Below are positions 9,110 through 16,059 of a DNA stretch of 64,000 nt, one piece after another. Source of the DNA: JAQBVV01 sp965249205 (lineage in GTDB: Bacteria > Acidobacteriota > Vicinamibacteria > Vicinamibacterales > UBA2999); the NCBI GenBank assembly GCA_965249205.1, contig CBDFLL010000005.1:1535307-1599306 (forward strand), in the 5' to 3' direction. How positions within the stretch are numbered: position 1 is the stretch's first letter; every line of letters starts with the position of its first letter. Under the pieces are notes generated by a model that was not told where the DNA came from, did not search any database, and saw only the letters and a list, made by a program, of their open reading frames with translations. The translations under genes were made by a program, and so were the position numbers.

Positions 9110-9374
9110 CTGCCAGTCGTCAGCGGCTCCTAAGTTCCCACTCTTCCGGTCTCAGCCGCGTCCGCTGGCGAAAGCCTCAACGCGTCGATGCGTCACGCCG
9201 ACGCGGCACACACTCCTCACGCGAAGGATGAGACGACACTGGAGAGGGAATAGGGGAAGAAGCGGGGTGGGTGTTGGTCGAAAGGGCCGGCCACCGGTCC
9301 TCTCGCGTCATCACGCGGAGGGCCGTGACCGGCTGCGGTAATTGAGCGCCGGGGCGCGCTTGCCTCGTGCCTGT

Positions 9375-10253
9375 CTAGCCGCGCTCTCGACCCACCATCG
9401 CATGAGTCGACGTCACGCACGGCGGCTGCTCGATGTACGCCCCGCCCGACGTATTCAACTGTCGGACTTCGGGGTCCATGACGTACGGTTCGACCAGCAC
9501 CTCCGGGTCGTAAACGGTCGCCTGATAGTGAAGCGTGTTGCCGTCGCGACGAAAGCGCTCCTCGACACGCATGTCTGCGGTGTGGAACCAACCGGGCCAT
9601 TCGATCCATGTCTCCTGATTGAAGCCCACGACATCGACAACCAGCGTATCGCCCTCCCAGCGGCCGATCGAATCTCCCATAAAGGTCTGGTCGAGCGAGG
9701 CCACGGGGTCATGGGGACGCCCGTCCGTGGGAATGATGCGGAAGACGTTTCCTGCGTTGTACATGAAGATGATTTCGTCGGCCAACTGCACGATCTTCAC
9801 CGGAGGACCCATCCGCGGCACACCTGTCGGCATGCAATGAAAGGCTGAGTCCTCGTAGTTGCCGTGCATGTCCAGGAACTGCACCTGCTCCCAGTGTTCA
9901 GGCTTGTACAGCGGCGGGTTCGAGTAGAGCCTCTGGTACATGCCGGCGTCCCGCTCGCCAAACGTGGGATTGCCCTTGCGGTACGTCACCATGCGAGCCA
10001 GTACCCTCACGTTATCGTTTCCGATCTCCGCGAAGTTCGCGTATTCGACCAACTCACCCTGGTCGTTGATGGCGGTAACCGTACCGCCTTGACCTCCACC
10101 GCCCCAGCGGCCGCTCAGGTCGGGATGTCCATCCGCCGCACGCGGCGTGGGCGCAGTCTCACCCGACTGGGTGGCCACGTGGGCCGGAACCAAACACAAC
10201 ACCATTGCCACGCCGGCAGCGGTGGCAACGGACCGGACGACACCACTTCTCAT
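9375..10253 (-). CDS. Secreted protein of unknown function (family A, member 1)
   Basis: 292 residues with a signal peptide. It belongs to a family with four members in this window (also at 59038, 59846 and 61456). Shared marks are HPDLSGRW near the start, a region with PRMGPPVKIVQ, IIPTDGRPH, and GRWEGDTLVVDVVGF with later HVVER- or VEERF-like and YDPEV-like segments. No catalytic motif is recognised. AAGGAG precedes the ATG. It follows a DUF6152-like gene on the same strand after 36 bases, so the two probably form one transcript running against the malonate genes. Confidence 0.7.
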   Translation of the reverse strand: MRSGVVRSVATAAGVAMVLCLVPAHVATQSGETAPTPRAADGHPDLSGRWGGGGQGGTVTAINDQGELVEYANFAEIGNDNVRVLARMVTYRKGNPTFGERDAGMYQRLYSNPPLYKPEHWEQVQFLDMHGNYEDSAFHCMPTGVPRMGPPVKIVQLADEIIFMYNAGNVFRIIPTDGRPHDPVASLDQTFMGDSIGRWEGDTLVVDVVGFNQETWIEWPGWFHTADMRVEERFRRDGNTLHYQATVYDPEVLVEPYVMDPEVRQLNTSGGAYIEQPPCVTSTHAMVGRERG

Positions 10254-10289
10254 ATGGCAGCTCCTTCAGAGAAATCAGAAAATTGCCGA

Positions 10290-10688
10290 CTAGCGAGCGC
10301 CGTAGTCGTGCCAGAAGTCCATCTTCTGACCCGTCGGCAGCGTCCACGTCATGATGTAGCCACTGGGCGTGCCGTCCCGGGCCAGCGCAACGAGCGCGGA
10401 ATAGGTCTCCCCGACCGGGAACACACCGCGCGCCGAGATGCCATTTCGACGATACCCTCCAGGACCAGAACCATCGATCTGCCACGTCGTGACGGACCCG
10501 TCTTCATTGGTCACATCGATGTACCACCGCACGTGCGGGTTCACCCACTGCACCCGCTTCATCACGCCGGTGATCTCCTGTGTGCTGTCCTTGTCAAATT
10601 GCGCCTGGGCTGCGTGATGCGCCACGAGCGGCACGGTCGACAACACCAAGCCCGAGACAAGCAACGCCATGACAAATCTGAAGCGCAT
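10290..10688 (-). CDS. Secreted DUF6152-like small protein
   Basis: 132 residues. A signal peptide ends near LVAHH. The mature part has HHAAQAQFDKD, ITGVMKRVQWVNPHVRW and a C-terminal FWHDYGAR, the pattern of the DUF6152 family, whose function is unknown. A good AGGAGG site precedes the ATG. Members of this family commonly sit beside family A secreted proteins in related genomes, as here (this statement is from memory of the families, not from a search). Confidence 0.65.
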   Translation of the reverse strand: MRFRFVMALLVSGLVLSTVPLVAHHAAQAQFDKDSTQEITGVMKRVQWVNPHVRWYIDVTNEDGSVTTWQIDGSGPGGYRRNGISARGVFPVGETYSALVALARDGTPSGYIMTWTLPTGQKMDFWHDYGAR

Positions 10689-10805
10689 CCTACTATCCTC
10701 CTGAGCGGAACCGACCGTCGGCCTGCTCCCTGTTCCACGGATCGAAGCCGGTCATACCCTCAACCTAGCCGAATTTCTCGCCAATGACGCTCATGTCGTG
10801 ACGAC

Positions 10806-11729
10806 TCACTGCCCTCCCACACCTGGTGGCACCGGCATGATGACATACGGGTTGTAGGTATTGGTCAACGTGACAGTCAAGTCCAACAGCGTGTCGCCGC
10901 CGCGGCGGCGAACGATGCGGCCTGGAAACATCACGTCGCTCTTGTAATCGGCCTCGTTCCAGTCGCCGTAATTACTAAACGTCGTTTCCGTGACGACGCC
11001 GCCCACGTCCGTCACGACCGATTCGAGGCGGTTCGTAATCTCGAATTGATCCCCGTTATCCAAGGTGTGTACCGTCACATCCGTCGTATTCAGCCGCGCC
11101 TTCGCCGTCCCCGTCAACGGAACCGGCAACGGGAAGTTCACGTAGACTACGCCGTCTTCCAGCGTCACCGTCGTATTCGCGCCGGCCGCGACGGCAGCCT
11201 TGACGACACCATGGGGAAGGCTCCATATCTGCACCAGGCGATCCACCGCCTCGTCTGGCGCTGCCGTCGCGACGCCCTGTCCTGGCACCAGCCCGGCACC
11301 GGGTTCCGACTCGTTCCACGCGACGTCGCCAGCCACGACCGCAATGCGTCGTGAGGGTTCTCCGGCCGGCTCCGCCACAGTGAAATCGGCGCGCATACCG
11401 GGAACATCGTACCTGACAGTGCCCCGGTAGCTCTCCAGGTTGCGCGACTGCCCACCAACCATCATCGTACCGGTGCCTTGGTAGTCGACGGTCAACACCG
11501 CGTCGATGTTGTCCCGCCTCCGCAACATGCCGAGGAAGTCGGCCGCCTTGTACAGCGTGGACTCCACGTCCGGCGCGACGGTCGGAGGCGCTACGGTTTT
11601 CTGCTCGGTGTCGGTTGCCGGAAGACTTGGCAGGAACTCGTCTGGGTGGACCCCGAATTGAGCACTGGCGTCAGGACATACGAGGGCAACGAGCCCCAAG
11701 ACCGTCAACACCTTCGTTCGCATACGCAT
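10806..11729 (-). CDS. Secreted protein, unknown function, possible lipoprotein-binding-like beta fold
   Basis: 307 residues from the ATG at 11729, preceded by TGGAG six bases away and followed directly by a signal peptide (MRMRTKVLTVLGLVALV, cleavage near DASAQ). A longer frame to 11906 lacks these signs. The mature protein is rich in beta-type segments (for example VDYQGTGTMMVGG and TVTLEDGVVYVNFPLP) without cysteines or recognisable catalytic residues. It resembles the general pattern of periplasmic lipid-binding proteins of the LolA type, but this is weak. It is divergent from madL. Confidence 0.6.
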   Translation of the reverse strand: MRMRTKVLTVLGLVALVCPDASAQFGVHPDEFLPSLPATDTEQKTVAPPTVAPDVESTLYKAADFLGMLRRRDNIDAVLTVDYQGTGTMMVGGQSRNLESYRGTVRYDVPGMRADFTVAEPAGEPSRRIAVVAGDVAWNESEPGAGLVPGQGVATAAPDEAVDRLVQIWSLPHGVVKAAVAAGANTTVTLEDGVVYVNFPLPVPLTGTAKARLNTTDVTVHTLDNGDQFEITNRLESVVTDVGGVVTETTFSNYGDWNEADYKSDVMFPGRIVRRRGGDTLLDLTVTLTNTYNPYVIMPVPPGVGGQ

Positions 11730-11917
11730 GTTCTGCTCCAGAGCGAGCCGCGGGAGGGCTCCCCAAATGTGAAATATGGACGACCACCAGCCATAGCGGG
11801 CCAGCGCTGGTCTGGGCACCGACGCCACATCGAAGTCGGTATAATCCACGGTAAGAGTGCTCCGTTCCGTTGGTCCTGTCAACTGGGAAATTAGGGGCGC
11901 ACACACAACTCTCTCAA

Positions 11918-11946
11918 TTGCCTAAAACCTGACAGCGGCATATCAT
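11918..11946 (+). promoter_or_regulatory. Sigma-70-type promoter upstream of madL
   Basis: A -35 box TTGCCT (11918-11923), a 17-base spacer and a -10 box TATCAT (11941-11946) lie 62 bases before the madL start. It would give a leader of about 55 bases, with the GAGG ribosome site just before the ATG. Confidence 0.5.
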
Positions 11947-12008
11947 CCCCCCCCTACGGCGCGACTCACAGCGAAGACTCAGACTCACAACGAGCCGAGG
12001 CACACAGA

Positions 12009-12410
12009 ATGATCATCTACGGCGTGGCGCTGCTGGCGACCTGCCTTGTGACGGGCATGACCGCGGGCGAATATCTCGGTATCGCCATCGGCGTGGAGGC
12101 CAACGTCGGCGGGGTCGGTATCGCGATGCTGCTGCTCGTCGTTGCCTGCAACGTCGGCAGATTCAAGCTCCCGGTCGACGGTCCCTCAGGCGAGGGCATC
12201 AAGTTCTGGAGCGCGATGTACATCCCGATTGTTGTCGCCATGGCGGCGCGACAGAACGTGGTCGCTGCCGTTGACGGAGGCCTGCTGACCATTGTGGCTG
12301 GCGTCGCTGCCGTCATCGTCAGCTTCGCGCTCGTGCCGGTACTCAGCCGCATCGGCCGGGGCACCGGGCCTGTCCTCACTGACAGCAACACTGGCGGGAT
12401 CGCGCGCTAG
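12009..12410 (+). CDS. madL: Malonate transporter subunit MadL
   Basis: 133 residues, the usual length of MadL, with four hydrophobic spans. Family segments such as GVALLATCLVTGMTAGEYLG and GVEANVGGVGIAMLLL near the N-terminus and FWSAMYIPIVVAMAA in the middle are clear. MadL and MadM together import malonate in sodium-dependent systems of the Malonomonas type. The gene is intact, but its partner downstream is broken. The stop codon TAG at 12408-12410 lies inside a 13-base string identical to an end of the local IS element. Confidence 0.85.
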   Translation: MIIYGVALLATCLVTGMTAGEYLGIAIGVEANVGGVGIAMLLLVVACNVGRFKLPVDGPSGEGIKFWSAMYIPIVVAMAARQNVVAAVDGGLLTIVAGVAAVIVSFALVPVLSRIGRGTGPVLTDSNTGGIAR

Positions 12411-12418
12411 CAGGCTGC

Positions 12419-13083
12419 TTGGACACGCTGCTGACAACCATTCGCAGCAACGGCCTGGTCGTCGCGTTTGCCGTGGTCGGCCTCACCGTGTGGGTCTCCA
12501 ATCTCATCGCCAATAAGTTCACCGCGGGACGAATCCACGGCTCAGCGATCGCGATTACGCTGGGCCTCGTCGCCGCCTACGTCGGTGGCAGGTACACGGG
12601 TGGCGGAACTGGTGTCGCAGATATCAGCCTGCTTGCTGGGGTCGGCATCATGGGCGGCGGCATGTTCCGGGATTTCGCCATCGTCGCAACGGCCTTCGGG
12701 GTCAAGGTCAGTGAACTCAAGAAGGCGGGCACGGCCGGTGTGATCTCGATTTTCGCGGGAGTCGTGGTGTCGTTCGCGGTGGGCGCCGCCGTCGCCGTGC
12801 TCTTTGGCTACACCGACCCCTGAGCGTGGCGGCCGGCCTGGTCAAGTCCATCCTGGTGATGATCGGCACGCCCATGGTGGCCAAGATAATCGGACTGGAC
12901 AATCCCCAGTCGGCCATGGTCTTCGGTGGCTTGATGGGCACGACGAGTGGGGTTGCTGGCGGTCTGGCAGCGACGGACCCGAGGCTGGTCCCGTACGGTG
13001 CGATGACGGCGACCTTCTACACGGGGCTCGGTTGCCTGCTGGGACCATCAGTGTTGTTTTTGACGGTGGCAGCGCTCTTTTAG
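12419..13083 (+). pseudogene. madM: madM, malonate transporter subunit, with internal deletion and frame change
   Basis: The first part (TTG start at 12419, 134 codons) matches the MadM N-terminus: RIHGSAIAITLG, GGGMFRDFAIVATAFGV, ending FGYTDP then stop at 12823. The C-terminal part continues in another frame with SVAAGLVKSILVMIGTP, DNPQSAMVFGGLMG and ATDPRLVPYGAMTATF to 13083. Between them, at about 12819-12826, the stretch that normally joins the halves (roughly 31 residues, including the conserved glycine-rich TIGAG and GPVTG segments as I recall the family) is missing and the frame is lost. The product would lack membrane segments, so malonate import by this pair is probably lost unless the deletion is an assembly error. 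Confidence 0.8.
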
Positions 13084-13107
13084 GAACACAGTTCAGGAGT
13101 ACGTCAG

Positions 13108-13131
13108 ATGAAGCGGGAGGCAGCGGCATGA
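13108..13131 (+). other. Seven-codon leader frame overlapping the cytochrome start
   Basis: ATG at 13108 reads M-K-R-E-A-A-A and stops in TGA that overlaps the next ATG (ATGA at 13128). The region before it, through TTCAGGAG and ACGTCAGATG, matches the leader of the cytochrome gene at 19598, where the same ATG is the real start of a protein beginning MMKR. It therefore seems to be the remnant start of an ancestral gene, now acting at most as a coupling leader. Confidence 0.4.
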
Positions 13132-14306
13132 AAGCAGACGCGACAAGAGAAAACCGCCGGGATGTGCGGCGGCCGTGGTCGGCTGGCAGCGTCATCGCAA
13201 TGGCGGCGGTGTGCCTGTTGGGCGTCGCGTTCGTGGCTAGCCATGGGGTGACAGCGCAGGCACAGGTGCAGCCGATGGCGGAGGAGGTGTACCTGAACGT
13301 CCAGGTCCTGAAGGGCATTCCGGTGGACACGTTCAACGACACGATGGGCATGTTCGCCTCCGCGCTCCTTCTCGACTGCGTCGGCTGTCACGTCAAGGAG
13401 ATCAACTTCGACACCGCGGCGTTTGCGACGGCGACGCCGCGTATACAGCGGGCGCGGCAGATGGTGATCATGATGAACGCCATGAACAGGACGTACTTCG
13501 GCGGCGAGCAGCGCATCACCTGTTTTACCTGTCACAACGGCGATTACCAGCCGGCGGCCGCCCCGAGCTTGAGGGTGCAATACGCGGATTTGATCGACGA
13601 TCCCTCGCCTCTGAGGTTTTTTTACAGCATCGGCGCACCGCCCGCAGAGGAGATTTTCGCCAGGTATATCGAGGCACTTGGCGGCGCGGAGCAGGTAGAG
13701 AGCGTCACGAGTATCGTCGCCGCCGGGACCTACGCGGGGTTCGATACGCTTGACCGGGAAGTGCCGCTTGAGATTTATGCAGCATCGCCGAACCGGCGCA
13801 CGCTGGTCGCGCACTGGGGGGGCGACGACGATCTCATCTGGGCGTTTGACGGCACCAACGGCTGGCGGGTGCAGCCAACGGCTCCGGCACCGCTAATCGA
13901 ACTGACTGGCGGGAACCTCGTCGGTGCCGGGATCGACGCCATGGTGTCGTTTCCAGCGCAACTCTCTCAAGCGTTCGACGAATGGCAGGTCGGCTACTCT
14001 GAGCTCGATGGTCAGGAGGTCGAGGTCGTTCGGGGTATCAAGGCTGGTCAGCGTCCCGTCAACCTGTACTTTGACGAGTCCGGTATGTTGATTCGCCTGG
14101 TGCGCTGGACAGAAACAGGGGCCGGCCCCGTGCCCGTTCAGACTGATTATTCTGACTATCGTGACGTAGCCGGCGTCCAGATGCCGTTTTACCAGGTTGT
14201 GACCTGGACCAACGGGCGGTCGGTCATCGACCTGAGCGAAATTCGCGCGAATGTGCCGATTGACGCCGCCAGATTCGGAAGACCAGAGCTGCTGGCGGGG
14301 CCCTAA
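13128..14306 (+). CDS. Secreted c-type cytochrome of the photosynthetic-reaction-centre cytochrome subunit type, with C-terminal beta domain
   Basis: 392 residues from ATG 13128 with GGGAGG seven bases upstream. A signal/anchor segment spans residues 20-45. The N-terminal domain has EEVYLNVQVLKGIP, then CVGCH (84-88) and CFTCH (132-136), the arrangement of a widespread Acidobacteriota family that resembles the reaction-centre cytochrome but occurs without photosynthesis. From about residue 170 the protein changes to a beta-rich domain (EEIFARYIEALGG, GTYAGFD, NGWRVQP, VNLYFDESGMLIRLVRW) like outer-membrane lipoprotein-sorting folds. It is probably periplasmic electron transfer; the partner is unknown. 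IS copy 1 begins 13 bases after the stop. Confidence 0.8.
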   Translation: MKADATRENRRDVRRPWSAGSVIAMAAVCLLGVAFVASHGVTAQAQVQPMAEEVYLNVQVLKGIPVDTFNDTMGMFASALLLDCVGCHVKEINFDTAAFATATPRIQRARQMVIMMNAMNRTYFGGEQRITCFTCHNGDYQPAAAPSLRVQYADLIDDPSPLRFFYSIGAPPAEEIFARYIEALGGAEQVESVTSIVAAGTYAGFDTLDREVPLEIYAASPNRRTLVAHWGGDDDLIWAFDGTNGWRVQPTAPAPLIELTGGNLVGAGIDAMVSFPAQLSQAFDEWQVGYSELDGQEVEVVRGIKAGQRPVNLYFDESGMLIRLVRWTETGAGPVPVQTDYSDYRDVAGVQMPFYQVVTWTNGRSVIDLSEIRANVPIDAARFGRPELLAGP

Positions 14307-14319
14307 AACAGGCCCCTAG

Positions 14320-15614
14320 CAGGCTGCTGAAAAACTCCGTGAAATGGGATCGACAGATCGATCCCGGCGTACTACCATGCTCCCAACACCGCTGAAGGGA
14401 GCCCCATCATGCGCGGACACGATGAGCAAAGCACTCACATGTTCAGCTACCTGTCGCCGGAACAGCGCGTGCCAGCCGACCATCCGCTCCGCGCGGTTCG
14501 CGCGCTGACGGACGAAGCGCTGAGAACGATGTCGCGCAGGTTCGCCGGCCTGTACGCCAACACAGGGCGTCCGTCGATCCCGCCGGAACAGCTGCTGCGC
14601 GCGTTGTTGCTGCAGGTGCTCTACACGGTGCGGAGCGAGCGGCTGCTGATGGAAGAGCTCAATTACAACCTGCTGTTCCGCTGGTTCGTGGGCTTGAATT
14701 TGGACGACCCGGTTTGGCATCCCACCACGTTTACCAAGAATCGCGACCGGCTGCTGGCGGGCGATCTCGCGGCCGCCTTCTTTGATGCGGTGCAGGCCCA
14801 CGCGCGGGCGGCCGGGCTGCTCTCGGACGAACACTTCACTGTGGATGGGACCCAATTGGAAGCGTGGGCCAGCCTGAAGAGCTTTCGGTGCCGGGACGCG
14901 GCGGAGAGCGACCCGCCCGATGACCCCGGGAATCCCACGGTCAACTTCCACGGGGAGCGGCGGCGCAACGACACGCACCAGTCGACGACCGATCCGGAGG
15001 CGATGCTGCCTCGGAAGGGCCAGGGGAAGGAAGCCAAGCTGGCGTATCTGGGCCACGTGCTGCTGGACAATCGACAGGGACTTGTCGCCAACGTCTGCGC
15101 GACTCACGCGACGGGGACCGCCGAACGCGAGGCAGCGGCGCTGTTGCTGGAGGCCAGCGCGCCGCCGGGCAGCACGGTCGGGGCGGACAAGGGCTACGAT
15201 GTGGCAAGCTTTGTGGCCGCTGTCCGTATCCGGGCCGTCACGCCCCACGTTGCTCAGAAGGTCCGCTGGAGTGCGATCGATGGCCGGACCACGCGGCATG
15301 CGGGCTATCACGTCAGTCAGCGGAAACGGAAACTCGTAGAACAGGTCTTTGGCTGGATGAAGACCGTCGGCGGCTTGCGCAAACTCCGGCATCGCGGTGT
15401 CGCCCTCGTGGATTGGCAGCTTACCTTCGCCGCCACGGTCTATAACTTGGTCCGGCTGCGGAATCTGGAGGCGAGGTGTCCCTGATCACCGGCCGCGCGT
15501 GTCGCCGGCCCCTTGATCGGGGCCAGCGCACAGCCGTGCGCACCGTTGTCGGTCGGTGGTGACTCGCATGATCCTTAGAAAACGGCCCGATCACCCGGGT
15601 TCTTCAGCAGCCTG
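14320..15614 (+). mobile_element. IS5-type insertion sequence, copy 1
   Basis: 1295 bp with terminal inverted repeats CAGGCTGCTGAARAAC. The flanks are CTAG (14316-14319) on the left and CTAA (15615-15618) on the right, so unlike the other three copies the target duplication is not perfect. A palindrome GGCCCC-TTGATC-GGGGCC lies 3' of the transposase (15507-15524) and may terminate its transcript. This copy is in the opposite orientation to copies 2-4. Confidence 0.9.
14409..15485 (+). CDS. IS5-family DDE transposase (copy 1)
   Basis: 358 residues. The N-terminal DUF772-type domain (SPEQRVPADHPLRAVR) is followed by a DDE domain with D146 (TVDGTQLEAW), D260 (GADKGYD) and E311 (EQVFGWMKTVGGLRKL). 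It differs from copies 3 and 4 at residue 221 (Asn instead of Lys). All catalytic residues are intact. An equally long frame on the opposite strand is a shadow, because a single base change breaks it in copy 2 without harming the transposase. Confidence 0.95.
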   Translation: MRGHDEQSTHMFSYLSPEQRVPADHPLRAVRALTDEALRTMSRRFAGLYANTGRPSIPPEQLLRALLLQVLYTVRSERLLMEELNYNLLFRWFVGLNLDDPVWHPTTFTKNRDRLLAGDLAAAFFDAVQAHARAAGLLSDEHFTVDGTQLEAWASLKSFRCRDAAESDPPDDPGNPTVNFHGERRRNDTHQSTTDPEAMLPRKGQGKEAKLAYLGHVLLDNRQGLVANVCATHATGTAEREAAALLLEASAPPGSTVGADKGYDVASFVAAVRIRAVTPHVAQKVRWSAIDGRTTRHAGYHVSQRKRKLVEQVFGWMKTVGGLRKLRHRGVALVDWQLTFAATVYNLVRLRNLEARCP

Positions 15615-16059
15615 CTAAGTCTCTTCCTGTCTCTTTATCCTGTCCCTCTTCCATAACTAGAGATTGACTTTTGACTTACGAGGAGTATTCTTCGCTCCGG
15701 TGGCAGCCGGCTCAGGCTTGAGTGCATTGAGCCGCGACAGCTCGCCGTTCCCGTCGTCTTCGCACTACTCGCCGTTCCCGTCGTCTTCGCACTACTCGCC
15801 GTTCCCGTCGTCTTCGCACTACTCGCCGTTCCCGTCGTCTTCGCACTACTCGCCGTTCCCGTCGTCTTCGCACTACTCGCCGTTCCCGTCGTCTTCGCAC
15901 TACTCGCCGTTCCCGTCGTCTTCGCACTACTCGCCGTTCCCGTCGTCTTCGCACTACTCGCCGGGGAAGATCGCGTTGCACAGTCGATCGCGTTCACAGT
16001 CGTCGGATGTGGAGTCGCTGGCAGGTACCTGTTCAGCGTTCTCCCTAGGAGAGATATCG
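15615..16059 (+). other. 445-base leader region of the TonB receptor gene
   Basis: No credible gene. It holds the right flank of IS copy 1, a C/T-rich stretch (15616-15655), the eight tandem repeats and a run to the ribosome site TAGGAGA at 16047-16053. A frame from a TTG at 15664 runs through the repeats into the receptor, but the receptor signal peptide starts at 16060, so that extension is not believed. Confidence 0.6.
15741..15962 (+). repeat. Eight tandem 27-bp repeats before the TonB receptor
   Basis: The unit CTCGCCGTTCCCGTC plus GTCTTCGCACTA occurs eight times without a difference from 15741 to 15956, then a partial unit. Being a multiple of three, it is open in several frames on both strands (plus frame SPFPSSSHY). 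It ends about 100 bases before the receptor start. Perfect identity points to recent slippage or expansion. Confidence 0.9.

Noticed and set aside
11840..11845. Perfect TATAAT on the plus strand upstream of madL
   Set aside because: No -35 box at 16-18 bases and it lies inside a long leader; the TTGCCT/TATCAT pair at 11918-11946 is better.
13610..13630. T7 run inside the cytochrome gene as a frameshift site
   Set aside because: The frame is open on both sides (LRFFYSIG), so there is no sign of slippage.
15741..15962. CRISPR-like regular repeat array
   Set aside because: Repeats are directly adjacent with no spacers, and no cas gene is present; it is a tandem repeat.
15664..16059. N-terminal extension of the TonB receptor through the tandem repeats (SPFPSSSHY units)
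   Set aside because: The signal peptide and the AGGAGA site place the start at 16060; an outer-membrane receptor would not be exported with 132 residues before its signal.
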